In this document: piece after piece, positions 6,993-15,275 of the stretch
How the letters are laid out: every line of letters starts with the position of its first letter
How positions within the stretch are numbered: position 1 is the first letter of the stretch
NCBI RefSeq assembly: GCF_008693185.1
Contig: NZ_VXKN01000001.1
Coordinates: 434,001 to 498,000 of the forward strand
Direction of reading: 5' to 3'
Length of the DNA: 64,000 nucleotides
Origin: Acinetobacter qingfengensis
Lineage (GTDB): Bacteria > Pseudomonadota > Gammaproteobacteria > Pseudomonadales > Moraxellaceae
Notes under the pieces: model-generated
What the model was told of the DNA's origin: nothing
Databases searched by the model: none
What the model saw: the letters and a program-made list of their open reading frames with translations, nothing else
Translations under genes and position numbers: made by a program

Positions 6993-9095
6993 ATGTCTAA
7001 ATTTTTATTGCATCCACTTACGTGGAGTCTTGCACTGATCCAAATTTCAATAACAGTATATGCCGAACAAAACAATACTGATGCTGTGCAGGAGATTGAG
7101 CAATTGCCAACATTGGTTGTCAAAGCTGAAAAACAAAATGAAAAATTTAATTCATCACAGGCAATAACACAGTTTCAACATAATTTGCTTGATGTCCCTT
7201 TTAATAAATCCCACTTATCCGTAACTGAGCTTGAAAATTATCATATAAAAAATATCAGTGATGCACTGTCCATGGTGAGTGGCGTGTTTTATCAGGACAG
7301 TTACGGTGGTGGTGGCTGGGATAATTATTCTTTTCGTGGTTTCAGTACTGATCCGAATATGGGAACCAGTAATTTACGTAACGGTTTAAGTACAATTCCC
7401 GGTATTCATGTCCCAAGGGATATGGTTAATGTTGAAGCAGTTGATTTTTTGAAAGGACCGATGGCGGCAATGTATGGTCAAGGGGCGATTGGTGGTGTAC
7501 TTCATATCAGCACTAAACAACCTGAATGGGAAACCACTCGCCGGCTTAATCTTGAAGCGGGGACAAATGACCAATACCGTGCAGCACTGGACAGCACAGG
7601 TGCAATAAATGATCAGATAGCTTATCGTTTGGCTACATCTTATGAAAATAATCATAGCTTTCGAAATTATGTCACCAATCAGCACTATTTTATTGCGCCA
7701 CAACTGGTATGGAAAATTTCTGAACAAACCCAACTAAATCTGGAGAGTGAAATTGGGCAATACCAGTACGTTTTTGATCGTGGAATTCCCATGTCAAATG
7801 CTGGCAAAATATTGACTGATAAAAAGACCTTTCTGGGCGAGCCGAATGATGGTGATGTCAAAGTAAATGAGCAGATGTATCAGTTACGTTTAAACCATCA
7901 ATTGAATGAGAATTGGGACAATACTTCAGCCATTACTTATGCTCAGGGTCAGCGTGAAGGTACATCAACAGAAATTGCATCAATTCATGCTGATCTCGCC
8001 AATCGTTTCCGTCGTTATCGTAAATTTAACACCGAAACGGCCCAGTTTCAGTCTATTTTACGGGGACAATTTAATACTGGTACAATTGCACATGAATTTG
8101 TTGCTAATGTTGAAGCAAGTCATTATGTTATTAAGCAAATTCAATATCGTAATGCTTCTGGTATTAACATGCCTATCAGTTTATCTTCACCTGTGTATGG
8201 CAATATTTTACCTTTATCCAGATTAACCAAACACTCAAAGGAAACACAAAATAATCTTGCTTTGAATATACAGGATCAGATTTTTCTAAATTCAAAATGG
8301 AATATTTTATTTGGCGGTCGAATAGATTATATGCAGCAGAAAATTTATGATGATAAATCTGCAATTTCAGATCAAAAAACTTATACGCCATTTAGCCCAA
8401 GAATTGGTCTGAATTATCAACCGACCTCTGCTTTATCTTTTTATAGCAACTGGGGTAAAGCTTTTGAAATGAATACTGGCTTAAAAGAGAGTACTGGTAA
8501 TTTATTTGATCCAGAAACAACCCAGAGTTGGGAGATCGGTGGAAAATATCAATATGGTATGCAGAACTGGTTGAGTTTGACTTATTTTGATATGCGTAAA
8601 CAGCATTTGTTGACAGAAGGTGTTTTTGATAGTTATGTTGATAATGGTGAAGTTAAAAGTCAAGGACTTGAGTTGAACTGGCAACATCAATTTTTTGATG
8701 CTTTAACCTTATCTGCAAATTATAGCTATACTGATGCGAAAGTGATTAAAAGCGAAACAGAACGCTCAGGTGCAAGATTAAAAAATATTCCCAAACATGC
8801 AGCAAATTTAAGTGGTGAATATACTTTTAATCTTTTTGGATATGCATCAGGATTAACCAGTAATGTAAATTATTATGCTCAAAGAAGTGCGAATTATAAA
8901 GATAATGGCACAACTTTACCTTCTTTTCTGCTATTAAATTTAGGTGCATATACTCAGTTGACACCCATGCTTAAAGTACAGCTTAATATACATAATGTTT
9001 TTGACCGTGATTATTATGTTGCAAGTTATACCAATTACTGGATTATGCCGGGCGAGCCGTTAAAAGCAACTGTGAGTCTAGTTTTTAATTTCTAA
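6993..9095 (+). CDS. TonB-dependent siderophore-type receptor
   Basis: 700-residue outer-membrane receptor. A signal peptide (about 1-24, cleaved after VYA) precedes a TonB-box-like stretch (LPTLVVKAE), a plug domain with DALSMVSGVFYQDSYGGG and FLKGPMAAMYGQGAIGGV, and a 22-strand barrel ending in the terminal aromatic VFNF required for assembly by BAM. The plug matches the TonB-siderophore receptor class; the ligand could be a ferric siderophore or a copper chelate, and sequence does not decide. It lies directly downstream of the DUF2946 ORF and probably shares its transcript. The ribosome-binding site is weak, which fits translational coupling or leader control. A 13-bp inverted repeat follows the stop. 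Confidence 0.85.
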   Translation: MSKFLLHPLTWSLALIQISITVYAEQNNTDAVQEIEQLPTLVVKAEKQNEKFNSSQAITQFQHNLLDVPFNKSHLSVTELENYHIKNISDALSMVSGVFYQDSYGGGGWDNYSFRGFSTDPNMGTSNLRNGLSTIPGIHVPRDMVNVEAVDFLKGPMAAMYGQGAIGGVLHISTKQPEWETTRRLNLEAGTNDQYRAALDSTGAINDQIAYRLATSYENNHSFRNYVTNQHYFIAPQLVWKISEQTQLNLESEIGQYQYVFDRGIPMSNAGKILTDKKTFLGEPNDGDVKVNEQMYQLRLNHQLNENWDNTSAITYAQGQREGTSTEIASIHADLANRFRRYRKFNTETAQFQSILRGQFNTGTIAHEFVANVEASHYVIKQIQYRNASGINMPISLSSPVYGNILPLSRLTKHSKETQNNLALNIQDQIFLNSKWNILFGGRIDYMQQKIYDDKSAISDQKTYTPFSPRIGLNYQPTSALSFYSNWGKAFEMNTGLKESTGNLFDPETTQSWEIGGKYQYGMQNWLSLTYFDMRKQHLLTEGVFDSYVDNGEVKSQGLELNWQHQFFDALTLSANYSYTDAKVIKSETERSGARLKNIPKHAANLSGEYTFNLFGYASGLTSNVNYYAQRSANYKDNGTTLPSFLLLNLGAYTQLTPMLKVQLNIHNVFDRDYYVASYTNYWIMPGEPLKATVSLVFNF

Positions 9096-9141
9096 ATCTG
9101 ATTGTAAAAAATAAACAAATAGATTTTTGTGAAAGTCTCTA

Positions 9142-9187
9142 GAAAGTCATTAAATTTACTTATTATCAAGATAGTTTAATGACTTTC
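9142..9187. terminator. terminator-like inverted repeat after the receptor gene
   Basis: Perfect 13-bp arms GAAAGTCATTAAA (9142-9154) and TTTAATGACTTTC (9175-9187). There is no clear T run on the plus strand, so intrinsic termination is only probable. Confidence 0.5.
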
Positions 9188-9340
9188 ATAAAAAAATATG
9201 GATAATCTTTTATACTTTTAATTTTTTTTAAAAGACCATCTATTTTAACCAGATTAAATGATGAATTGAATTATAAAAAATAGATTTTCTAGTATATGCT
9301 TATAATCATACATTGTTTTATAAGAATGAATTTTGGGGAA

Positions 9341-9369
9341 AATAAAGGCCGCTTAAAACGACCTTTATT
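9341..9369 (-). terminator. terminator-like hairpin downstream of hmp
   Basis: AATAAAGGCCG (9341-9351) pairs imperfectly with CGACCTTTATT (9359-9369) across TTAAAA-type loop bases. It lies about 110 bp past the hmp stop; T-rich flank is modest. The rest of 9096-9482 shows no gene. Confidence 0.4.
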
Positions 9370-9482
9370 GAGATAATTTTTGCAAAATTATATATTTTTT
9401 CTAAGAAATATATAATGATTAAACTTTTACAGAAAACTGAACACTTATTGTTAGCAATCTATTTTACACAAACATGATGTAC

Positions 9483-10769
9483 TTACAGTGCAACGCCACC
9501 AGTACCAAAAGCCTCACTATGAATTTGATCTTGTGGAATACCAAGTGCTAACAATGTTTGATTTTGATGTTGCATGAATGGAATAGGGCCACATAGATAA
9601 TAATCAGCATCTTTAGGTAAAAGATTTACTGGTACCTTGGTCAAATCCAAACGCCCCAATTGTTGATAATCTTCACGGGAAATCTTACTGTTGTCAGCAA
9701 TCTGTTCATAAGCGACAAACACATTTAAATGATCGTGATGTTGACTCAGTGCCTTGACTTCCTTACGCATGGCATGTACTTCTGGATTACGTGCTGCATG
9801 AATAAAGCTGATCTGATTTTTATGTGCATTATGATGTGTAAATGGTGCTTTGATTTTATCCCAAAATGAAGCTTTTTGGTTTGGATCAGTATTTTCGGTA
9901 ATTAACTGATTTAACATCGCAATCATTGGGGTTAAACCAATACCCGCACTGATCAGTACATTATTTTTTTCCGGATTGATCAGAAAAAAGTTTCCAGTAG
10001 GTGCACTGACTTCAATCACATCGCCTTCGTTGATATGGTTGTGTAGGGTAGAGGATACATAACCTGGATCCTGATTTTCTACATGTGCATCTTCACGTTT
10101 AACAGAAATCCGCAGATATTCACCAGATGGGCTATCAGACAGACTATATTGACGTGGCTGTTTGATACCAAGCTCAGGTACAGTAACTCGAACAGTAATA
10201 TATTGACCTGGTTTATATTGCGGAAGTGACTGTTTATTCTGCGGGATCAAATAGAATGAGGTAATTTCGTCATTTTCCTTCACTTTACGGCTAACAACAA
10301 AATTTCTCCAGCCTAACCAGCTACCTTTGGTTTTTTCATGTTCATCATAAATGGCTTTTTCTGTTGCAATGAATAGGTCAGCAAGTTGTTTGTAGGCAGC
10401 TCCCCATGCAGCAATCAGGTCATCTTCCATGGAAATGTTTAGCACTTCACTGATGGAATGTAGCAGGTTTTCACCCACGATATCATAATCTGGTGCTTGG
10501 ATATTCAAACTGACGTGTTTATGGCAAATCAATTCAACTACAGGTGCGAGAACGGAAGGATCGTCAATATTTTCTGCATAAGCAAGCACCGCACCAGCTA
10601 AAGCTTTGGCTTGTGCACCACTGCGTTGATGTCCCATGTTAAAGGTTTCTTTTAGCTGGGGATTATTACCTAGCATACGTTTATAGAAATAATCAGTTAA
10701 TGCAACACCATTTTCTTTCAAAACAGGGACTGTTGCTTTAACGAGATCTTTTTGCTCAGGACTTAGCAT
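9483..10769 (-). CDS. hmp: flavohaemoglobin, nitric oxide dioxygenase
   Basis: 428-residue cytoplasmic enzyme that oxidises NO to nitrate using O2 and NAD(P)H. The globin domain (1-140) has the proximal haem ligand H85 in ICHKHVS, Y29 and Q53 in the distal pocket. The FAD domain contains RQYSLSDSP and the NAD domain GIGLTPM and YLCGPIPFM. It is about 30 residues longer than the E. coli protein because of a Lys/His-rich insertion (TENTDPNQKASFWDKIKAP region, roughly 300-325) between the FAD- and NAD-domain elements. An NsrR-like operator overlaps its promoter, so NO-induced expression is likely. Monocistronic, transcribed away from acuR. Confidence 0.95.
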   Translation of the reverse strand: MLSPEQKDLVKATVPVLKENGVALTDYFYKRMLGNNPQLKETFNMGHQRSGAQAKALAGAVLAYAENIDDPSVLAPVVELICHKHVSLNIQAPDYDIVGENLLHSISEVLNISMEDDLIAAWGAAYKQLADLFIATEKAIYDEHEKTKGSWLGWRNFVVSRKVKENDEITSFYLIPQNKQSLPQYKPGQYITVRVTVPELGIKQPRQYSLSDSPSGEYLRISVKREDAHVENQDPGYVSSTLHNHINEGDVIEVSAPTGNFFLINPEKNNVLISAGIGLTPMIAMLNQLITENTDPNQKASFWDKIKAPFTHHNAHKNQISFIHAARNPEVHAMRKEVKALSQHHDHLNVFVAYEQIADNSKISREDYQQLGRLDLTKVPVNLLPKDADYYLCGPIPFMQHQNQTLLALGIPQDQIHSEAFGTGGVAL

Positions 10770-10790
10770 AATTGTGACTCAGTGACTCAA

Positions 10791-10830
10791 AAGATATATT
10801 TAAAATACACCTTTAATGTGACATTATCAA
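10791..10830 (-). promoter_or_regulatory. hmp promoter with NsrR-like operator
   Basis: On the minus strand a promoter reads TTGATA (10825-10830), 17 bp, TATTTT (10802-10807). A 23-bp dyad covers the -10 (10791-10813; arms AAGATATATTT and AAATACACCTT around a central A), matching the known 11-1-11 NsrR consensus at about 9 of 11 in each arm. NsrR is an iron-sulfur repressor released by NO. No nsrR gene is in the window. Confidence 0.7.
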
Positions 10831-11012
10831 TACAGGGTTTAATTTTTGTTGATGAAATTACAAGTCAGGAATAGGGAAAGTCATCATTATTTTAATTTAA
10901 ATGCATGATATACATATAAATTATTAAATAATTTATATGAGCTTGATTGGTTTGAAAAAATATTTATATCAAATACTTGATATTTGTAGTTACTCGGTCT
11001 ATTTTATTTTGC

Positions 11013-11651
11013 ATGAATACATCATCTTTACCAAAACGTCCAAGGGGCAGACCCAGCAAACATGGACTCGCTTATGCAGATACTAAACAAACGTTGATAC
11101 GTCGAGGCATAGAAATGCTGACGGAACAGGGTATGATCGCTACCAGTCTGGATGAACTGATGCGTTCTGTACAGGTCCCGAAAGGATCTTTTTATCATTA
11201 TTTTACCAGTAAGGACGCTTTTGTTCTCGAGGTTGTAAATGCTTATAACGTCTATTTTCTTAAAAAGCTGGATCGGTTTTTGTTAACTGAAGATTTAAGT
11301 CCTATGCAACGGATAGCGGCATTTGTACAAGATGCAGGTCAGGGTATGCAGCGTTATGCGTTTAAACGAGGTTGTCTGGTTGGTAATCTAGGACAGGAAG
11401 CATCTTATCTGGATGGGGAGTTGATTAATCGTCTGGAAAGTATTTTTCGAGAATGGGAAGTCAAGATTTGTTGTTGTTTGCAGCAAATTCCTGTTGAGAA
11501 GATTCACCATTCATTGAGCTGTGAGCAATTGGCACATCAATTTTGGATCGGTTGGGAAGGTGCGGTGTTGAGAGCTCGGTTAGTCAAATCGGAGCAACCT
11601 TTACATGAATTTTATCAATTATTCAAAATGGCAGTATTGTCATCTGAATAA
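11013..11651 (+). CDS. TetR family regulator, AcuR-like
   Basis: 212 residues from the ATG at 11013; an in-frame TTG at 10977 adds 12 residues with no family support. The N-terminal RPRGRPSKHG arm and helix-turn-helix (TSLDELMRSVQVPKGSFYHY) are typical of the AcuR/NemR branch of TetR regulators. AcuR represses acrylate or acryloyl-CoA metabolism genes and responds to acrylate-type compounds. The next gene encodes an AcuI-family reductase, and a TAGAC/GTCTA dyad lies in its promoter, so this protein most likely represses acuI. Two adjacent Cys-Cys-Cys residues (KICCCLQ) in the ligand domain could sense electrophiles; that is speculation. Confidence 0.75.
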   Translation: MNTSSLPKRPRGRPSKHGLAYADTKQTLIRRGIEMLTEQGMIATSLDELMRSVQVPKGSFYHYFTSKDAFVLEVVNAYNVYFLKKLDRFLLTEDLSPMQRIAAFVQDAGQGMQRYAFKRGCLVGNLGQEASYLDGELINRLESIFREWEVKICCCLQQIPVEKIHHSLSCEQLAHQFWIGWEGAVLRARLVKSEQPLHEFYQLFKMAVLSSE

Positions 11652-11657
11652 AAAATC

Positions 11658-11685
11658 AATGCATTTATCATAATGCATTATTTTT
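11658..11685 (+). terminator. hairpin between acuR-like and acuI-like genes
   Basis: AATGCATT (11658-11665), a 6-nt loop, AATGCATT (11672-11679), then ATTTTTT. Compact intrinsic-terminator form just after the acuR stop; it implies acuI has its own promoter. Confidence 0.6.
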
Positions 11686-11714
11686 TGGTTATTTATAGAC
11701 ATCTAGTCTAATTA
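11685..11714 (+). promoter_or_regulatory. acuI promoter with AcuR/NemR-type operator
   Basis: TTGGTT (11685-11690) and TAATTA (11709-11714) form a plausible promoter with 18-bp spacing. Between them is the dyad TAGAC-ATCTA-GTCTA (11696-11710), whose arms resemble the TAGACC/GGTCTA sites of NemR- and AcuR-type regulators. A repressor here would block RNA polymerase. Confidence 0.5.
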
Positions 11715-11736
11715 TGGTATTGCAGGAGTTTGGATA

Positions 11737-12720
11737 ATGTTTAACGGTATTTTGATTGAAAAAGATGAATTAAATGGCTATCAGGCTCGACTTAAGCAGA
11801 TTGATGATGAATTACTTGGACAAGGCGATGTTTTGGTTCAGGTGTATTATTCTGGATTAAATTACAAAGATGCTTTGGCGATTACAGGACAGTCACCTGT
11901 TGTTCGTCAGTTTCCTATGATTCCTGGAATTGATTTTTCTGGTGTGGTGTTAAAAAGTAGTCACCCAGATTGGCAGGCAGGTGATGAAGTTATTTTGAAT
12001 GGTTGGGGTGTTGGTGAGAAGTTTCCGGGTGGTTTGGCCGAACTTGCGCAGGTTTCCGGTGATTGGTTGATTCGTAAGCCGCAGGCTTTTTCCTTCCAGC
12101 AAACCATGGCAATTGGTACGGCAGGCTATACGGCGATGTTATGTATTATGGCGCTGGAAAATCATGGTATTACGCCGCACTCAGGTGAAATTCTGGTGAC
12201 GGGTGCTAATGGTGGGGTAGGGAATGTTGCAATTGCCATACTGAAAAAATTGGGCTATCAGGTTGTTGCATCAACTGGACGGATGCAGGATGATGAGCAT
12301 CTTTATCAGTTGGGGGCCAGTGTAGTGATTGATCGTGCTAAATTGTCAGGGCAGGGAAAACCATTGCAAAAAGAACGCTGGGCAGGTGTGATTGATACTG
12401 TAGGCAGTCATACATTGGCAAATGCCTGTGCGGGTACTCTATATCGCGGTGCAGTTGCAGCATGTGGGCTTGCTGGTGGTATGGATTTTCCTGCAACCGT
12501 TGCGCCATTTATTTTGCGTGGTATTACTTTATATGGCATTGATAGTGTTATGGCACCAAAATCTTTGCGGGAACAGGCATGGCAACGTCTGGCTCAGGAT
12601 CTGGACAGCGATAAACTTGCAGCATTGACAAAAGAAATTACGTTGCAACAATGTTTTGATGTTGCGCACAAAATACTGGATGGTCAGGTTCGCGGAAGGA
12701 CGGTAGTGAAAATCAGCTAA
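11737..12720 (+). CDS. acuI: acryloyl-CoA reductase / YhdH-AcuI family oxidoreductase
   Basis: 327-residue zinc-free medium-chain dehydrogenase. The NADP-binding motif TGANGGVGNVA lies at 155-165, and GLNYKDALAITG near residue 40 is characteristic of the YhdH/AcuI subfamily, which reduces acryloyl-CoA to propionyl-CoA with NADPH and so detoxifies that reactive intermediate. The length equals that of E. coli AcuI (about 324). AGGAG (11724-11728) sits 8 bp before the ATG. An AcuR-like regulator precedes it with a dyad operator in the promoter. A general quinone or enone reductase role cannot be excluded. Confidence 0.85.
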   Translation: MFNGILIEKDELNGYQARLKQIDDELLGQGDVLVQVYYSGLNYKDALAITGQSPVVRQFPMIPGIDFSGVVLKSSHPDWQAGDEVILNGWGVGEKFPGGLAELAQVSGDWLIRKPQAFSFQQTMAIGTAGYTAMLCIMALENHGITPHSGEILVTGANGGVGNVAIAILKKLGYQVVASTGRMQDDEHLYQLGASVVIDRAKLSGQGKPLQKERWAGVIDTVGSHTLANACAGTLYRGAVAACGLAGGMDFPATVAPFILRGITLYGIDSVMAPKSLREQAWQRLAQDLDSDKLAALTKEITLQQCFDVAHKILDGQVRGRTVVKIS

Positions 12721-12773
12721 GTAACAGAATTCACAAGTTTCTTTAAGTTTAGTTAATTTATGGTTTAATTCTG

Positions 12774-13652
12774 ATGAATATGCAGTATAAATATGTTGCA
12801 GTGAATGACTTCCAAATTTTTTACCGTGAAATTGGTAAACCTGATGCACCTGTTATTTTACTGTTGCATGGTTTTCCTTCGTCATCGAGAATGTATGAAC
12901 AATTGATGCTGTTGCTCTCAGAGCAATATCGGCTGATTGCGCCAGATTATATTGGTTTTGGACAAAGCAGTTGGCCATCGCATGTGGATTTTCATTATAC
13001 ATTTGATAATCTTAGTGATGTGATGCTGCAATTCATCGAGAAGCTGAATTTGCAACAATATACACTTGTGGTACAAGATTATGGCGGTCCAATTGGATTT
13101 AGAATTGCGAGTCAGTTTCCGACACGTGTGAATGCTCTGATTGTTCAGAATGCCGTTGCGCATGCAGAAGGTTTGGGGCCATTGTGGGATACCCGTAAAG
13201 CATTCTGGAATGATAGGGATAGTTATGAAAGTCAATTAAAACAAAATTTTGTTTCTCTTGAAGCAACCAAATTAAGGCATGTGGGTAATAGCCCTAATAT
13301 TGAGTTATACAATCCAGATATTTGGGTAGATGAACATTATTTTCTTTCGCAGCCAAAACAGGTCGATATTCAGCTTGATCTATTTTATGACTATCAGTCC
13401 AATGTCAAATTATACCCGCATTGGCAGGATTATTTTAAGCAATATCAGCCAGCGACTTTGGTGGTATGGGGAAAACATGATCCATCTTTTACCATCGATG
13501 GAGCTTATGCCTATGTCAAGGATATTCCATCTGCTGAGATCCATTTACTAGACGGTGGTCATTTTGTGCTAGAGGAGTCTTGTCAACAAACTGCGGAAAT
13601 AATGAAAGCTTTTTTGCAGAAACTAAAAAATAATGTTGATAAAAATGCATGA
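12774..13652 (+). CDS. alpha/beta hydrolase, Asp-nucleophile type (epoxide hydrolase/haloalkane dehalogenase-like)
   Basis: 292-residue soluble hydrolase. The oxyanion-hole motif HGFPSSS lies at 32-38, the nucleophile is probably D102 in VVQDYGGPIG rather than Ser, and D236 (GKHDPSF) and H263 (DGGHFVLEE) complete the triad. An aspartate nucleophile in QDYGGP is the hallmark of haloalkane dehalogenases and soluble epoxide hydrolases; without the halide-binding Trp pattern the choice is open. It follows acuI by 53 bp in the same direction and may be co-transcribed. The ribosome-binding site is weak. A hairpin closes the gene. Confidence 0.8.
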   Translation: MNMQYKYVAVNDFQIFYREIGKPDAPVILLLHGFPSSSRMYEQLMLLLSEQYRLIAPDYIGFGQSSWPSHVDFHYTFDNLSDVMLQFIEKLNLQQYTLVVQDYGGPIGFRIASQFPTRVNALIVQNAVAHAEGLGPLWDTRKAFWNDRDSYESQLKQNFVSLEATKLRHVGNSPNIELYNPDIWVDEHYFLSQPKQVDIQLDLFYDYQSNVKLYPHWQDYFKQYQPATLVVWGKHDPSFTIDGAYAYVKDIPSAEIHLLDGGHFVLEESCQQTAEIMKAFLQKLKNNVDKNA

Positions 13653-13662
13653 TTAAAATGAA

Positions 13663-13693
13663 GAACGTGAAGGCTTATAATCTCTCCACGTTC
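13663..13693. terminator. bidirectional terminator between convergent genes
   Basis: GAACGTG (13663-13669) pairs with CACGTTC (13687-13693), followed by ATTATTT on the plus strand. It separates the hydrolase from the convergent CoA-transferase gene. Confidence 0.6.
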
Positions 13694-13719
13694 ATTATTT
13701 CTGTTATTTTAGGTCTAGT

Positions 13720-15165
13720 TTATAGCCATTCTGCACGATTGCTACCAAGATCAGGTGTGGTGCCAAACCATTTTGGTGAGGTTTCAGACATACGAACTAC
13801 TGGCCCCAAGCTTTTTAAATCCCCATAACCTGTATTATCGTCAAAAACGGCATATTGTTCAAACTCTTCAGCAGTTAAGCGACCAGGAGCATTCTCAAAA
13901 TCTTCTATTAATCCTTGTCGTTGTAATAACATGGCAGATTGACATAAAGAAACCTGTACTCGATAACTGCCGCCTTCTTTTGCCCGACGTGCGAGTGCAA
14001 TCAATGCGCCAAATGTACCTAGAAATCCAGTCATGAAGTCACACATAAATACGGGTGTAAGCTTTGGTTGTCCGGCTTTTGTGGCTTCGCCTTGTGTATG
14101 GCAAATACCTGTCACAGCTTGGGCAACCTGATCCCAGCCAGCGCGTGATGCAAAAGGTCCACCGGAACCAAAACAGTTGACTGACACATGGATTATACCG
14201 GGTTTAAGTTTAAATATATCGTCTGCACCAAAACCATGAGCTGCAAGACGGTCTGGTCTGTAACCATCAATAAATACATCGGCATCTTTAATCAATTCCC
14301 GAAGTTTTTGTGCTTCATCAGGATGGTTAAAATCCAAAAAGCAGCTTCTTTTACCATGGCTGGTATCACGGACAAATGCCGGTACTTGTGGTAATTCGGG
14401 AGAGGTCACCATCAATACATCGGCACCGTATTCGGCAAAGCCCAATCCGCATGATGGACCTGCCAAAATGCGGGTAAGATCCAGAACTTTAATTCCAGAA
14501 GCTGGATAATCACCCTCAGGTAAAGGCACAGGCTCACTTTCTGAAATTTTGGTAATTTCGACGACAGGCTTGAGTGCTAGATATGCGCCATGTGGATGGG
14601 CAAGCCATTCTTCAGGTGTTCTTACCTTGCCACCACAGGCAAATTGTTCAGCAATCACATCTTCAAGTTCATCAGCATTCCATTTGCTGACGCCTTCTGC
14701 AATAGACTCTGGCGTACTTTCGCATTTTAAAATATCAAGTATTCTTTTTTCTAGATGAGGCAGGTTGGTATGTGGTAATAACCATTGATGATCTGCGGTT
14801 TGCCATGGCTGGGTTAACGAAATCATGTGTTTCAATTCCACAGAAGAGGGAATCGGCTCATATATTCCCTGTTCATTTTTTTTCTGGGTTATGTCTCCGC
14901 CTGAAAGCGAAGTTGCAGCAGCAGCTCTGACATCAATTTCAATCGATTGACGGCGACCAGTACGCAATTCCCACAAATCATTGGCAGCAACTGCCCGAGC
15001 TGCCAACACATCAGCCGTGGTTTCGCCGATACGAAATGGTGAAAAGAATAATGGATCCTGACCAGTAATTTTGATTTCATCTGCAATAATAGGTGTACCA
15101 TTACGGATGGACATCAGTTCTGCAAATGCGCCTGTACGTCCTAGGGAATCATTTGAATTTGTCAT
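13720..15165 (-). CDS. family III CoA-transferase (CaiB/BaiF) with rearranged halves
   Basis: 481-residue CoA-transferase of the CaiB/BaiF family, which moves CoA between carboxylic acids. Residues 221-250 (SGIKVLDLTRILAGP and following) are the normal N-terminus of this family, and the likely catalytic Asp is D376 in MCDFMTG. What precedes them (1-210) looks like the C-terminal half of another family member: FRIGETTADV...LRTGRRQSIEID and TPEEWLAHPHGAYLAL, a motif normally near the C-terminus. The protein is therefore a half-swapped or truncated-tandem form. GAGGAAAAAAC precedes the ATG. It lies 110 bp downstream of the actP-like symporter on the same strand, suggesting that the imported acid is activated here. 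Substrate unknown. Confidence 0.8.
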   Translation of the reverse strand: MTNSNDSLGRTGAFAELMSIRNGTPIIADEIKITGQDPLFFSPFRIGETTADVLAARAVAANDLWELRTGRRQSIEIDVRAAAATSLSGGDITQKKNEQGIYEPIPSSVELKHMISLTQPWQTADHQWLLPHTNLPHLEKRILDILKCESTPESIAEGVSKWNADELEDVIAEQFACGGKVRTPEEWLAHPHGAYLALKPVVEITKISESEPVPLPEGDYPASGIKVLDLTRILAGPSCGLGFAEYGADVLMVTSPELPQVPAFVRDTSHGKRSCFLDFNHPDEAQKLRELIKDADVFIDGYRPDRLAAHGFGADDIFKLKPGIIHVSVNCFGSGGPFASRAGWDQVAQAVTGICHTQGEATKAGQPKLTPVFMCDFMTGFLGTFGALIALARRAKEGGSYRVQVSLCQSAMLLQRQGLIEDFENAPGRLTAEEFEQYAVFDDNTGYGDLKSLGPVVRMSETSPKWFGTTPDLGSNRAEWL

Positions 15166-15275
15166 GTTTTTTCCTCAACATCAGGTATTTGCTGATGATT
15201 TATGGTTGAATGTATTGGTCATAAAAAGAATCTGTTGTGAATGAATATGAGTTAGTATTCATGCTGAAAACAGGA

